From: Neorhizobium sp.
Lineage (GTDB): Bacteria; Pseudomonadota; Alphaproteobacteria; Rhizobiales; Rhizobiaceae
Direction: 5' to 3'
DNA: 64,000 nt
NCBI GenBank assembly: GCA_028283725.1
Contig: JAPWKC010000004.1
Location: forward strand, 124,001-188,000
A model generated the notes under the pieces. That model had not been told where the DNA came from. It did no database searches and saw only the letters and a list, made by a program, of their open reading frames with translations. Made by a program: the position numbers and the translations under genes. Of this stretch, positions 1 to 10,003 are shown piece after piece (positions within the stretch are counted from its first letter, which is position 1; the number at the start of each line of letters is the position of its first letter).

Positions 1-135
1 GTGCAGGAGGCAGGCGGGCATGTGGCACGGTTCGATGGGTCGGCCTATCTGCCCTCGCATACGGATGGCGGCTTGCTGGTCGCGACCGATCCCGACAGCT
101 GGCAGGCTCTTCGCGATGCGATCATCGGGGGGTGA
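1..135 (+). CDS. Inositol monophosphatase family protein, C-terminal 44 residues (partial)
   Basis: Frame 1 is open from the window edge to a TGA at 133-135. The tail reads EAGGHVARFDGSAY, then a stretch ending LLVATDPDSWQALRDAI. This matches the end of the inositol monophosphatase/SuhB/HisN fold: a glycine-rich EAGG strand followed by a last strand and helix of the type LLAANP..H..L. The metal-binding motifs would lie outside the window, so substrate (inositol phosphate, histidinol phosphate or 3'-phosphoadenosine phosphate) cannot be told. The gene runs toward the exporter gene at 1450-2697, and the two converge on the site now occupied by IS copy A. Confidence 0.6.
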   Translation: MQEAGGHVARFDGSAYLPSHTDGGLLVATDPDSWQALRDAIIGG

Positions 136-161
136 GTTCTCCTTAAGCAGAAGAGCAGGAC

Positions 162-214
162 AACAGAACAGCAGAACAGCAGAACAGCAGAACAGCAGAA
201 CAGCAGAACAGCAG
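162..214. repeat. 8-bp tandem repeat, AACAGCAG x 6
   Basis: Six perfect AACAGCAG units occupy 167-214, preceded by a partial AACAG at 162-166. The array lies 9 bp outside the right end of IS copy A. The other flank of that IS (1432-1440) holds CTGTTCTGT, so the repeat motif occurs in inverted form on the far side. In the uninterrupted site these would flank the terminator stem. The array is non-coding and its unit is not a multiple of three. Confidence 0.9.
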
Positions 215-233
215 ACATTAAAAAGCAACGGTG

Positions 234-1408
<1,175 letters not shown>

Positions 1409-1431
1409 AGGCCGCGCAAGCGGCCTTTTTT
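1409..1431. terminator. Interrupted bidirectional terminator at IS copy A (stem half)
   Basis: The plus strand reads GGCCGC-GCAA-GCGGCC (1410-1425) followed by six T. The A/T tract that should sit on the other side is at 219-224, across the IS. Rejoining the flanks gives an AAAAAGGCCGC..GCGGCCTTTTTT terminator. It would serve the phosphatase-like gene from the left and the exporter gene from the right. As it stands, only plus-strand transcription leaving the IS meets an intact stem plus T-tract. Confidence 0.75.
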
Positions 1432-1449
1432 CTGTTCTGTGGGACCGTG

Positions 1450-2697
1450 TCAAATCTTCGGGTTGTGCGGCTGGAACAGCTTTCCCTTCTCGCCGATCAG
1501 CACGAAAATGAAGCCGATGAGCGATACCGAGAAGAAGCCGGCGACCATCGGCAGGGCGGTGCCGTTGAAGGACTGGCCGATGGCAGCACCAAGCGCTGCA
1601 CCGCCAACCGTGCCCATGAAACCAAGAACAGACGATGCTGTGCCTGCAACATGGCCGAGCGGTTCCATCGCCAGCGAATTGAAGTTCGAGGCGATCCAGC
1701 CGAACTGGAACATCGTGAGCGCAAAGAGCGCCAGGAAAAGCAGGAAGGGCATTGGCTCGCTGCTCATCCACTGGATCATGAACCAGATGAAGGTGACGGT
1801 CATGAAGCCGATAAGGGCGGCATGCGACAGGCGGCGCATGCCGAACTTGCCGACGAGTTTGGAATTCAGGAAGGCCGAGAAGGACATGAACAGCGCCACG
1901 GCGGCAAAGGCGACCGGGAACAGTTCGCCCAGATGGTAGATGCCGACATAGACCTGCTGGGCGGAGTTGATAAAGCCGAACAGCGCGCCGAAGATGAAGG
2001 TGCTGGCCAGCGCATAGCAGAGCGCCACCCGGTTGGTGAGGACGATGCGGAAGCCGCCGATGACCGAGGAAGCGGTCAGTGGTCGAATATCCGTGGGCGC
2101 CAGCGTTTCGGGCAGGCGTCTGGCGATCCAGACGAGCACGATGATGGCGACGACCGCCATGAAGGCGAAGATCAGTTGCCAGTCGCCGAAGATCATCACC
2201 GTCTGGCCAAGGCCGGGTGCGACGACGGGCACGATCATGAAGACCATCATGATCAGCGACATGACTTCGGCCATGGCGCGGCCGCCATAGATATCACGGA
2301 CGATCGAGACGGAGATCACGCGTGTTGCGGCGGAGCCGATGCCCTGCACGAAGCGCAGGACGAGCAGGGCGGCAAAGGACGGCACGAAGATGACGGCAAC
2401 CGCCGACAAGACGTAGATCACCAGGCCGATGAGAAGCGGCTTGCGACGGCCGAAACGGTCCGATAGCGGGCCGTAGAAGAGCTGGGCGATGCCGAAGCCG
2501 AAAAGATAGGCCGATACGACATACTGGCGGTGATTGGGGTCCTCGACGCCGAGAGAGGCGCCGATCTGCTGCAGTCCGGGCAACATGATGTCGATGGCGA
2601 GCGCGTTGAGCGCCATCAGAGCCGCCATCATCGCAATGAATTCGATCCGGCCGACGGCGCCAAGGCCTGCCGGCGCCGATTGTGAAGGATTTGTCAC
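1450..2697 (-). CDS. MFS drug exporter, Bcr/CflA (DHA1) family
   Basis: This is a 415-aa inner-membrane major facilitator transporter with about 12 hydrophobic segments. The first helix is followed by LAIDIMLPGLQQIGASLG, the typical Bcr/CflA TM1 with DxxLPxL. The TM2-3 loop has GPLSDRFGRRKPLL, the MFS signature. The family exports drugs and small metabolites by proton antiport; the substrate here is unknown. The frame is open upstream to 2787. I prefer the GTG at 2697 (VTNPSQSA) because AGGA precedes it at 8 nt and the extra 30 residues look non-coding. It lies downstream of grxD on the same strand, with a 92-bp gap. Confidence 0.85.
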   Translation of the reverse strand: MTNPSQSAPAGLGAVGRIEFIAMMAALMALNALAIDIMLPGLQQIGASLGVEDPNHRQYVVSAYLFGFGIAQLFYGPLSDRFGRRKPLLIGLVIYVLSAVAVIFVPSFAALLVLRFVQGIGSAATRVISVSIVRDIYGGRAMAEVMSLIMMVFMIVPVVAPGLGQTVMIFGDWQLIFAFMAVVAIIVLVWIARRLPETLAPTDIRPLTASSVIGGFRIVLTNRVALCYALASTFIFGALFGFINSAQQVYVGIYHLGELFPVAFAAVALFMSFSAFLNSKLVGKFGMRRLSHAALIGFMTVTFIWFMIQWMSSEPMPFLLFLALFALTMFQFGWIASNFNSLAMEPLGHVAGTASSVLGFMGTVGGAALGAAIGQSFNGTALPMVAGFFSVSLIGFIFVLIGEKGKLFQPHNPKI

Positions 2698-2789
2698 AGA
2701 GTGTTTCCTGAATAACGTGAAAGGCGCCGTTGGTGCGGCGCCTTGTCGAAGTCTTTTCAATCGTGGGCCGGATGGCCCGGCATGCAATG

Positions 2790-3125
2790 TCAGGCGGCGC
2801 CGCGGACAGCGATACCCTGTTCTTGAAGATGCGACTGGAGCTCGCCGGACTGGAACATTTCTCGGATAATGTCACAACCGCCGACAAACTCGCCCTTGAC
2901 GTAGAGCTGGGGAATGGTCGGCCAGTTGGAATAGTCCTTGATGCCCTGGCGGATCTCGGCGTCGGCAAGCACGTTGACGCCCTTGTAGTCGAGGCCGAGG
3001 TAGTCGAGGATCTGGACCACCTGGCCTGAGAAACCACATTGCGGGAACTGCGGGGTGCCCTTCATGAAGAGCACGACGTCGTTGCTCTTGACTTCGCTAT
3101 CGATCAATTCGTGAATGCCGCTCAT
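2790..3125 (-). CDS. grxD: Monothiol glutaredoxin (Grx4 family)
   Basis: This 111-aa cytosolic protein carries the CGFS active site ([14 protein letters not shown], near residue 30). The preceding KGTPQFP and the later [19 protein letters not shown] give the full glutathione-binding groove of class II glutaredoxins. The family binds a glutathione-coordinated [2Fe-2S] cluster and works with BolA proteins in iron-sulfur trafficking. The bolA gene lies just upstream (3299-3535) on the same strand, which supports a functional pair. An ATG at 3125 is preceded by AAAGGAT-type spacing. Confidence 0.95.
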   Translation of the reverse strand: MSGIHELIDSEVKSNDVVLFMKGTPQFPQCGFSGQVVQILDYLGLDYKGVNVLADAEIRQGIKDYSNWPTIPQLYVKGEFVGGCDIIREMFQSGELQSHLQEQGIAVRGAA

Positions 3126-3298
3126 ATCAAAATCCTTTCACAAACGGGTTCAAGGGCCCGTCGCGCTTCGTTCGTTCGCCGTAGATAACAAGCCCGGACC
3201 GGGATTTCCAGCGCAATCGGAACAAAGCAGCTACGCATTGCCGCAGTGCCTGTGACCGGTGTTGCCTTTTGGCAGGTCCGGTCAAGAGGCGAAGCGCG

Positions 3299-3535
3299 TC
3301 AATCGGCCGGAGCGGAGGTCTGAAGCGCCAGTGCGTGGAGAACGCCGCCCATATTGCCCTTCAGCGCCTCATAGACCATCTGGTGCTGCTGGACGCGGCT
3401 CTTGCCACGGAAGGCGTCTGCCACGACTTCGGCTGCATAGTGATCGCCGTCGCCGGCGAGATCCCGGATCGTCACCTTGGCGCCGGGAATGCCGGCCTTG
3501 ATCATGTCTTCGATGTCGCCGGGTTTCATCGGCAT
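3299..3535 (-). CDS. bolA: BolA family protein
   Basis: This 78-aa protein has the BolA fold: MKPGDIEDMIKAGIPGAKVTIRDLAGDGDHYAAEVVADAF followed by SRVQQHQMVYEALKG. The GDGDHY segment and the RVxxHQMVYxAL helix identify the family. BolA proteins partner with monothiol glutaredoxins, encoded here just downstream. The frame is open up to 3577 (MSHDESVADRK). I choose 3535 because AAGGAAG sits 6 nt upstream and the shorter form is the family's usual length. Confidence 0.9.
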   Translation of the reverse strand: MPMKPGDIEDMIKAGIPGAKVTIRDLAGDGDHYAAEVVADAFRGKSRVQQHQMVYEALKGNMGGVLHALALQTSAPAD

Positions 3536-3685
3536 GTCGTCTTCCTTTCGATCGGCCACGGATTCGTCGTGGCTCATTTTTCCCTTTCAGAGTGCCTCAA
3601 ACAGATGGCGTGGTCAAAGAGATAGCGCAGACGCAAGGAAGGTCACGAACAGGAAAGACGGCAGCCGCCATCGGTGCGCGAACGT

Positions 3686-3713
3686 GAAAACGGGCCGGCT
3701 TGCGCCGACCCGT
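3686..3713 (-). terminator. Rho-independent terminator after purL
   Basis: On the minus strand an ACGGGTCGGC stem pairs with GCCGGCCCGT across a GCAA loop and ends in TTTT. It begins 28 bp after the purL stop. It separates purL from bolA-grxD. Confidence 0.7.
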
Positions 3714-3740
3714 TCCGTGATGGTTCCAGGTGCACCGCGA

Positions 3741-5948
3741 TCAGTTCATGAAGGCGGGGAACCAGGCCTGATGGGCGGCCGTGATGTCCGTGACCGGCAC
3801 GTCGATGATGGCATCGACCGTCAGCGTCTCGCCACCGACCGTACCGAGCTTGCGGAAGGGTACGCCTGCACCTTCGGCATTGGCCTGCACGAAGTTGGCG
3901 ATATCCGCCGGCACGGCCAGAACGTAGCGGGCCTGATCCTCACCGAAGAGGATAGCATGGGCCGGGCCGCGCTGATCGGCGATCGACACAGTCATGCCGC
4001 GACCGTTCGCCATCGCCATTTCGGCAAGCGCGAGAAGGAGGCCACCCGACGAAATGTCATGGCAGGCCGTCGCCTGACCGCCACGGATGACGGAGAGAAC
4101 GAAGTTGCCGTTGCGGCGCTCGGCGGCAAGATCCACCGTCGGCGCAGGGCCGTCGATCGTGTCGAGCAGGTCGCGCAGGTAGATGGATGAGCCGAGATGG
4201 CTGCCATCGGTACCGATCATGATCAGCACGTCGCCATCCTTAGCGCCGCCGATGGTCGCCATCTTCTTCCAGTCCGGCAGAAGGCCGACGCCAGCGATGG
4301 TCGGGGTCGGAAGAATGGCGATGCCGTTGGTCTCGTTATAGAGCGAGACGTTGCCGGAGACGATCGGGAAGTCGAGCGCCTTGCAGGCCTCGCCGATACC
4401 CTTGATGGCTCCGACGAGCTGGCCCATGATCTCAGGCTTTTCCGGATTGCCGAAGTTGAGGTTGTCGGTGGCTGCGAGCGGCTCGCCGCCGGTCGCGACG
4501 ATGTTGCGCCAGCATTCGGCAACCGCCTGCTTGCCGCCTTCGAACGGATCGGCCTCGACATAACGGGGCGTGACGTCGGAGGAGAAGGCGAGGCCCTTGG
4601 TGGCATGGCCCTCGACGCGCACGACACCGGCATCGCCGCCGGGACGCTGGAGCGAATTGCCCTGGATCAGCGTGTCATACTGTTCCCAGACCCAGCGACG
4701 GCTGGACTGGTTGGGCGAACCGATCAGGGTGAGGAGAGCGGCGTTGTAGTCTTCGGGTTCTGCGACCTGCGAGGCCGGCAGAGCGGCACGCGCCGGCGAC
4801 TGCACCCAAGGGCGATCGTATTCCGGCGCCTGATCGCCGAGATCCTTGATCGGCAGATTGGCGACTTCCTCGCCCTGGTGCAGGACGCGGAAACGCAGGT
4901 CGTCGGTGGTCTTGCCGACGATGGCGAAATCGAGGCCCCACTTGACGAAGATCGCCTTGGCAACCTCTTCCTTTTCCGGCTGCAGGACCATGAGCATGCG
5001 CTCCTGGCTTTCCGACAGCATCATTTCATAGGCCGTCATGCGCTCTTCGCGCACCGGAACGCTATCGAGAACAAGCTCGATGCCGAGGTCGCCCTTGGCG
5101 CCCATTTCGACAGCCGAGCAGGTGAGGCCGGCGGCACCCATGTCCTGGATGGCGATGACGGCGCCGGTCTGCATGAGTTCGAGGCAGGCTTCCAGCAGGC
5201 ACTTTTCGGTGAAGGGGTCGCCGACCTGAACGGTCGGGCGCTTTTCTTCGATTGACGCGTCGAACTCGGCCGATGCCATCGTCGCGCCGCCGACGCCGTC
5301 GCGGCCGGTCTTGGCGCCGAGATAGACGACGGGAAGGCCGACGCCCTTGGCTTCCGACAGGAAGATGCCGTCAGCCTTGGCAAGGCCGGCTGCAAACGCG
5401 TTGACGAGGATGTTGCCGTTATAGCGCGGATCGAATTCGACTTCGCCGCCGACCGTGGGGACACCGAAGGAATTGCCGTAGCCGCCGACGCCCGAGACGA
5501 CACCCGAAACGAGGTGTTTCGTCTTCGGGTGATCCGGTGCGCCGAAGCGCAGGGCGTTCATCGCCGCGATCGGACGGGCGCCCATGGTGAAGACGTCGCG
5601 CAGAATGCCGCCGACGCCGGTCGCAGCACCCTGATAGGGCTCGATATAGGACGGGTGGTTGTGGCTCTCCATCTTGAAGACGACGACGTCGCCGTCATCG
5701 ATATCGACCACGCCTGCGTTTTCGCCCGGACCCTGCACGACGCGCGGGCCTTTGGTCGGCAGCGTGCGCAGCCACTTCTTGGAGGATTTGTAGGAGCAGT
5801 GCTCGTTCCACATGGCGGAAAAGATGCCGAGTTCCGTGAAAGTCGGCTCGCGGCCGATCAGGTCGAGGATCCGCTGGTACTCATCGGGCTTGAGACCGTG
5901 GGAGGCGACGAGTTCGGGCGTGATCGCGATCGTGTTCGGAATGGTCAT
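3741..5948 (-). CDS. purL: Phosphoribosylformylglycinamidine synthase subunit PurL
   Basis: This 735-aa ATP-dependent synthetase subunit converts FGAR to FGAM in purine synthesis, using ammonia delivered by PurQ. It is the small-PurL form, with PurS and PurQ encoded separately upstream. Visible marks are [14 protein letters not shown] near residue 50, [27 protein letters not shown] near 95 (nucleotide binding), and the second AIR-synthase-like half with [11 protein letters not shown] and [17 protein letters not shown]. The start ATG at 5948 reads [13 protein letters not shown]. It is the last pur gene of the block, separated from purQ by a lipoprotein gene. Confidence 0.98.
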   Translation of the reverse strand: MTIPNTIAITPELVASHGLKPDEYQRILDLIGREPTFTELGIFSAMWNEHCSYKSSKKWLRTLPTKGPRVVQGPGENAGVVDIDDGDVVVFKMESHNHPSYIEPYQGAATGVGGILRDVFTMGARPIAAMNALRFGAPDHPKTKHLVSGVVSGVGGYGNSFGVPTVGGEVEFDPRYNGNILVNAFAAGLAKADGIFLSEAKGVGLPVVYLGAKTGRDGVGGATMASAEFDASIEEKRPTVQVGDPFTEKCLLEACLELMQTGAVIAIQDMGAAGLTCSAVEMGAKGDLGIELVLDSVPVREERMTAYEMMLSESQERMLMVLQPEKEEVAKAIFVKWGLDFAIVGKTTDDLRFRVLHQGEEVANLPIKDLGDQAPEYDRPWVQSPARAALPASQVAEPEDYNAALLTLIGSPNQSSRRWVWEQYDTLIQGNSLQRPGGDAGVVRVEGHATKGLAFSSDVTPRYVEADPFEGGKQAVAECWRNIVATGGEPLAATDNLNFGNPEKPEIMGQLVGAIKGIGEACKALDFPIVSGNVSLYNETNGIAILPTPTIAGVGLLPDWKKMATIGGAKDGDVLIMIGTDGSHLGSSIYLRDLLDTIDGPAPTVDLAAERRNGNFVLSVIRGGQATACHDISSGGLLLALAEMAMANGRGMTVSIADQRGPAHAILFGEDQARYVLAVPADIANFVQANAEGAGVPFRKLGTVGGETLTVDAIIDVPVTDITAAHQAWFPAFMN

Positions 5949-6112
5949 GATCTTCTCTGTCTAGCGGGGCCAAATGGGGATGCGCCAAGGGCTTTTGGCG
6001 CTCTTTACCGCATGTCGGAATGCGGCGCGACAGGAAAATGCCACAGGGCTTGCAACACTCGAGATTTTCCCGCGGCGATTGGAAGCGGTCGCGACCATCC
6101 GGTCGCTTGCGA

Positions 6113-6517
6113 TCAGCAGCCCTTGTCGCCCGCAGCCCAACGGGTGACGTCGTGCTTGATACGTTCGGCCGAGGGGCCCTGCATCATCGGGCCGAAGGCG
6201 TCGAGACGGGCCGGACTGCCTTCCGCCTGCACCACGAGCAGCGGCAGGCCTTCCGGCGAATGCTTGGGGACGGCCAGGATGCGGGGGCGGCCGGAATAGG
6301 AGGTCAGCTCCATCGCCAGCTTGTAGGTGGAGAAAGCCTTGTCGCCGGATTTGAACCAGCAGGCATTGGCTGCCATCGCCACGCGTTCCATCGTCGGCAG
6401 GGCCGCGCGACCGACCGTCGAAGGTGCTGCGCTGCGATGGGACTGGCAGGCGGAAAGAGCGATCGCGGCGGTGGTGAGGGCGAGGGCAGCGGTGAGGCGG
6501 AAAGGCATAGGCATCAT
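6113..6517 (-). CDS. Putative lipoprotein of unknown function between purQ and purL
   Basis: This 134-aa protein begins with a lipoprotein signal: MPMPFRLTAALALTTAAIALSACQ, with lipobox LSAC and Cys near 24. The mature part has MERVAMAANACWFKSGD, SGRPRILAVPK and two further cysteines (one C-terminal), but no domain I recognise. It should sit in the outer or inner membrane facing the periplasm. It is co-oriented with purQ and purL, 115 bp after the purQ stop and 164 bp before purL. An ATG one codon pair downstream (6511) is an alternative start. Confidence 0.7.
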   Translation of the reverse strand: MMPMPFRLTAALALTTAAIALSACQSHRSAAPSTVGRAALPTMERVAMAANACWFKSGDKAFSTYKLAMELTSYSGRPRILAVPKHSPEGLPLLVVQAEGSPARLDAFGPMMQGPSAERIKHDVTRWAAGDKGC

Positions 6518-6632
6518 CTGATTTCCTGAAACGGGATCCGCCGCAACACGGCAAGGCTGGCGTGAATGGCCATCGGCGGGCGGGAAGCCGGCTTGCGCCC
6601 GCTTCGCCCCGCTTTGGGCTAAATGATCGCTG

Positions 6633-7304
6633 TCAGGCCGCGATCACGTCGAGCGCGGAGGCGAAGATGCCACGACCGTCGCTGCCGCCATGGGCGGCTT
6701 CGATCAGGTTTTCCGGATGCGGCATCATGCCGAGCACGTTGCCGCGCGCATTGATGACGCCGGCAATGTCTTCGACCGCGCCGTTCGGGTTGGTGCCCTC
6801 GGCATAGCGGAAGACGACCTGGCCGTTGTCATTCAGCGACTTCAGGGTGTCCTGGTCGACGAAGTAGTTGCCTTCATGGTGAGCGACAGGGCAGCGGATG
6901 ATCTGGCCCTTGTCGTAGGCACGGGTGAAGTCGGTCTCGGCATTGACGACTTCGAGCTTCACTTCCTTGCAGACGAATTTCAGCGAGGCGTTCATCATCA
7001 GGGCGCCGGGCAGCATGCCTGCCTCGACGAGGATCTGGAAGCCGTTGCAGACGCCGAGAACCTTGACGCCCTGTTCGGCCTTGGCCTTGATCGCCTGCAT
7101 GACCGGCATGCGGGCAGCGATCGCGCCGCAACGCAGATAGTCACCGTAGGAAAACCCACCCGGAATGACGATCAGATCGACATCGGGCAGTTCCGTCTCG
7201 GTCTGCCAGACGGTGACCGGCGCCTGACCGGAAATCTTGGTGAGGGCGGCGATCATATCGCGATCGCGGTTGAGGCCTGGGAGCTGGACGACGGCGGACT
7301 TCAT
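6633..7304 (-). CDS. purQ: Phosphoribosylformylglycinamidine synthase subunit PurQ
   Basis: This 223-aa class I glutamine amidotransferase supplies ammonia to PurL. The nucleophile elbow is [15 protein letters not shown] (Cys near 86). The catalytic His-Glu pair is in [15 protein letters not shown] near the C-terminus. [18 protein letters not shown] is the PurQ-specific N-terminal loop. Its ATG overlaps the stop of the small coiled-coil gene upstream (ATGA at 7301-7304), so they are translationally linked. Confidence 0.97.
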   Translation of the reverse strand: MKSAVVQLPGLNRDRDMIAALTKISGQAPVTVWQTETELPDVDLIVIPGGFSYGDYLRCGAIAARMPVMQAIKAKAEQGVKVLGVCNGFQILVEAGMLPGALMMNASLKFVCKEVKLEVVNAETDFTRAYDKGQIIRCPVAHHEGNYFVDQDTLKSLNDNGQVVFRYAEGTNPNGAVEDIAGVINARGNVLGMMPHPENLIEAAHGGSDGRGIFASALDVIAA

Positions 7305-7576
7305 GGGTGTTGTTCAAACCTTGCTTGGGCTTCCTGGAACTCGCGAAGTTCCAGCCGGTTTTCAATTCTCTCCATCCGTGCATCCAACTGATGCACGACA
7401 GTATAGAGATTGTTTATGTCGCTCTGATGCGCCTGAATGCTCAAACGCATCGATTGCATCTCGTCTCTCAAATTCCGTATGGCCGATTCTGATTTGTCGG
7501 CTCGCTGATGAAGGCTTCTCAGAAGCTGGTTCAGCAGATCTTGCGACACTTCAGCCAAGGAATACTCCGTTTGCAT
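7301..7576 (-). CDS. Small coiled-coil protein in the pur block
   Basis: This 91-aa highly charged protein is nearly all helix. A heptad-like run covers residues about 15-85, with [15 protein letters not shown] and [17 protein letters not shown]. No signal peptide, membrane segment or catalytic motif is visible. I chose ATG 7576 ([10 protein letters not shown]) over 7588 because an AGG lies 5 nt upstream. It overlaps the 68-aa gene upstream by 26 bp and purQ downstream by 4 bp. Its pattern (EEM/DEM..MR, then DI, then ERIxxRLxxxE) resembles the small protein between sufB and sufC at 33948-34169. Confidence 0.7.
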   Translation of the reverse strand: MQTEYSLAEVSQDLLNQLLRSLHQRADKSESAIRNLRDEMQSMRLSIQAHQSDINNLYTVVHQLDARMERIENRLELREFQEAQARFEQHP

Positions 7577-7757
7577 CAATCCTATCACCGAAGAGTTTTC
7601 TCTTCAGTGCCTCGGTCTGCCCGCGCCCTTCAGCCAACTCTCTGTTCATTTCTTTCATGAACGCGACAAGATCCTCAAGATCTTCGAGTGTTTTCTGACT
7701 GCGCCGGTCAAGCTTGAGCATTTCTTCGTAGAGCATTTCCCTGGTGACTTCGGCCAT
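7551..7757 (-). CDS. Small helical protein of unknown function
   Basis: This 68-aa protein starts MAEVTREMLYEEMLKLDRR, continues LEDLEDLVAFMKEMNRELAEGR and ends [13 protein letters not shown]. It is predicted all-helical, acidic and cytosolic, and I recognise no family. The frame extends upstream to 7832 inside purS; the ATG at 7757 is preferred because it falls just after the purS stop (7775). Its tight packing between purS and the coiled-coil gene suggests co-transcription with the purine genes. Confidence 0.65.
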   Translation of the reverse strand: MAEVTREMLYEEMLKLDRRSQKTLEDLEDLVAFMKEMNRELAEGRGQTEALKRKLFGDRIDANGVFLG

Positions 7758-7774
7758 CACGCGCTCCGCAACCT

Positions 7775-8017
7775 TTAGTCGATTGCGACAGTATAGTTCT
7801 CGATCACCGTGTTTGCCAGAAGCTTCTCGCACATGGCCTTGAGGTCGGTTTCGGCCTTGGCCTTGTCGGTACCTTCGAGTTCGAGATCGAAGACCTTGCC
7901 CTGGCGGACCTGGCCGACGCCTTCGAAACCGAGGCTGCCGAGTGCGCCTTCGATAGCCTTGCCCTGCGGATCGAGAACGCCGTTCTTGAGCGTGACGGTC
8001 ACACGTGCCTTTATCAC
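7775..8017 (-). CDS. purS: Phosphoribosylformylglycinamidine synthase subunit PurS
   Basis: This 80-aa small subunit bridges PurQ and PurL in the FGAM synthase complex. The sequence has the usual pattern: an N-terminal strand ARVTVTLKNGVLDPQGKAIEGALGSLGF, then VGQVRQGKVFDLEL and a C-terminal helix CEKLLANTVIENY. Its presence shows that this organism uses the three-subunit enzyme rather than the long PurL of enterobacteria. It lies 18 bp downstream of purC. Confidence 0.97.
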   Translation of the reverse strand: MIKARVTVTLKNGVLDPQGKAIEGALGSLGFEGVGQVRQGKVFDLELEGTDKAKAETDLKAMCEKLLANTVIENYTVAID

Positions 8018-8035
8018 TGATCTACCCCTTGATGC

Positions 8036-8800
8036 TTACTTGACGAGAACCGGACCCGTACCGCGGATCGGCTCGTTTTCATTGATGATGCCGAGACGGC
8101 GCGCTACTTCCGAATAGGCTTCCACAAGCCCACCCATATCGCGGCGAAAACGGTCCTTGTCCATCTTTTCCTTCGTCTCGATATCCCACAAGCGGCAGCT
8201 ATCCGGAGAAATTTCGTCGGCGAGGATGATGCGCATCATGTCGCCTTCGAAAAGGCGGCCGCATTCGATCTTGAAATCGACGAGCTGGATGCCGACGCCA
8301 AGGAAAAGGCCCGACAGGAAGTCGTTGACGCGGATGGCGAGCGCCATGATGTCATCAAGTTCGGCAGGGTTGGCCCAGCCGAAGGCGGTGATGTGCTCTT
8401 CGGAGACCATCGGGTCAGCCAGCGTGTCGGACTTGTAATAGAATTCGATGATCGAACGCGGCAGGACGACGCCTTCCTCGATGCCGAGGCGCTCCGACAA
8501 CGAGCCGGCGGCGACATTGCGCACGACGATCTCGAGCGGGATCATCTCCACTTCCTTGATCAGCTGCTCGCGCATGTTCAGCCGGCGGATGAAATGGGTC
8601 GGGATGCCGATCTTGTTCAGATGCGTGAAGATATATTCCGAGATGCGGTTGTTGAGCACGCCCTTGCCGTCGATGACGTCATGCTTCTTCTTATTGAAGG
8701 CGGTCGCATCGTCCTTGAAGAACTGGATCAGCGTGCCCGGCTCGGGGCCTTCATACAGGATCTTGGCCTTGCCCTCGTAAATGCGGCGGCGACGATTCAT
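8036..8800 (-). CDS. purC: SAICAR synthetase (phosphoribosylaminoimidazole-succinocarboxamide synthase)
   Basis: This 254-aa enzyme joins CAIR and aspartate with ATP. The N-terminus [36 protein letters not shown] is the PurC nucleotide-binding region. RNVAAGSL and [10 protein letters not shown], followed by [13 protein letters not shown], are the family signatures. The frame extends to 8839, but the first 13 residues there look non-coding, so I start at 8800. It is the first gene of the minus-strand block purC-purS-x-x-purQ-lipoprotein-purL; the promoter should lie in 8801-9044. Confidence 0.97.
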   Translation of the reverse strand: MNRRRRIYEGKAKILYEGPEPGTLIQFFKDDATAFNKKKHDVIDGKGVLNNRISEYIFTHLNKIGIPTHFIRRLNMREQLIKEVEMIPLEIVVRNVAAGSLSERLGIEEGVVLPRSIIEFYYKSDTLADPMVSEEHITAFGWANPAELDDIMALAIRVNDFLSGLFLGVGIQLVDFKIECGRLFEGDMMRIILADEISPDSCRLWDIETKEKMDKDRFRRDMGGLVEAYSEVARRLGIINENEPIRGTGPVLVK

Positions 8801-9044
8801 GATGTTGTGTCTCGTAGTTGGCGCCTCTTGCGGACGCATTGGAATAGTGTTGGCGGTCCCTTAACGGAAAACGGACGATTTCACAATGCAGGCCTCCAAA
8901 CCCGACGTGGATGACGCTCGGCGGCGATCAAGCACTCAGAAATTATTCATCACGACGTTACACGGATTCGCAAAGCTTTGAGCCTATGAATGCTGTGTCC
9001 GCCAAGAAAAGGGCAGTTACAACAAATAAAAACAGGGGGTTTCC

Positions 9045-9359
9045 ATGTACGCACTTCAGGATCGCGCCACCGCGCTCGAAATCAAGTTTGCACACGATCA
9101 GGACGTTCGCTTCCGGGCAGAATCGCGCCGCACCAAATCCATCGGTCTCTGGGCCGCAGCACTGCTTGGCCTCGCCGATGCCGAAGCCTATGCGCGCGAT
9201 CTGATGTTCTGCGGTGTCGAGGGTGCTCCCACCACCGAGATAGCCACCAAATTGCGTCATGATTTCGACACCGCCGGCGTGCGTGTTGCCGATGACGAGC
9301 TTGCCGACAAGATGCGGGACCTCCTGTCGACTGCGCTGCGCCAGCTCGAAGCCGCCTGA
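9045..9359 (+). CDS. DUF1476 protein, F1Fo-ATP synthase zeta inhibitor subunit type
   Basis: This 104-aa protein has the DUF1476 pattern: F..D....FR...RR.K..GLWAA..LGL...EAYA (FAHDQDVRFRAESRRTKSIGLW). A helical C-terminal half follows, with HDFDTAGVRVADDELADKM. In alphaproteobacteria (worked out in Paracoccus) this family is the zeta subunit, which inhibits ATP hydrolysis by F1; the role here is by family. GGGGG precedes the ATG at good spacing. It is transcribed divergently from purC. Confidence 0.88.
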   Translation: MYALQDRATALEIKFAHDQDVRFRAESRRTKSIGLWAAALLGLADAEAYARDLMFCGVEGAPTTEIATKLRHDFDTAGVRVADDELADKMRDLLSTALRQLEAA

Positions 9360-9403
9360 TTTTATCCTTCATGAGACGGGCAGGCGAACCTGCCCGGCCT
9401 ATT

Positions 9404-9958
9404 TCAAGGCTTCAGCCGGCTCAGAAACTGGGCAAACACCATCGTGCCCTCCGGCCACGGACCATGGCCGGATTCGGCGTTGATATGCCCCGATTCACCG
9501 GCATCGACCAGAAGCGAGCCCCAGGCGGCAGCCATGTCGTCGGCATGCTCATAGGTCCCGAACGGGTCGTTGCGGCTGGCGATCGTCAAGGCCGGAAACG
9601 GCAGCGGATCGCGCGGGTAGGGACCGAAGGTCATCAGGTGTTTCGGCCTGATCTTCGGGTTCTGCACATCGGGAGGCGCGACGAAGAACGCGCCTGCCAC
9701 CTGCTTTTCGAAATGCGGGATCGCGTGGATCGCCGTCGGCACGCCCAGTGAATGGGCGACGAGAACGACCGGCTTCGTCGAGGCATTGACCTCCTCGACG
9801 AGACGTTTCACCCAGTCCTCCTTCACGGGCTTCGCCCATTCGGCCTGTTCCACCCGGCGCGCCGTCGTGAGCTTCTGCTCCCAACGGGTCTGCCAGTGTT
9901 CAGGACCGGAATTGGTGTAACCGGGGATGATGAGGATATCGGCTTCTGATGCTTTCAT
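9404..9958 (-). CDS. RBBP9/YdeN-type serine hydrolase
   Basis: This 184-aa alpha/beta-hydrolase has no lid domain. ILIIPGYTNSGPEHWQTRWE at the N-terminus is the family signature. The nucleophile elbow is VAHSLGVPTA (Ser near 71). The acid is in ASRNDPFG, and the histidine is likely in AESGHGPWPEG. Substrates are unknown. It stands alone between DUF1476 (convergent) and purB (co-oriented, 45 bp beyond). Confidence 0.88.
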   Translation of the reverse strand: MKASEADILIIPGYTNSGPEHWQTRWEQKLTTARRVEQAEWAKPVKEDWVKRLVEEVNASTKPVVLVAHSLGVPTAIHAIPHFEKQVAGAFFVAPPDVQNPKIRPKHLMTFGPYPRDPLPFPALTIASRNDPFGTYEHADDMAAAWGSLLVDAGESGHINAESGHGPWPEGTMVFAQFLSRLKP

Positions 9959-10003
9959 GCCGCGTATCTGTGTTCGATCGTTGTCAAGTTCAAGCCGCAG
10001 AAC

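Noticed and set aside
1447..2466. A 339-codon plus-strand frame opposite the MFS gene
   Set aside because: Its composition (Asp/His/Glu runs) is typical of an antisense shadow of a membrane protein gene.
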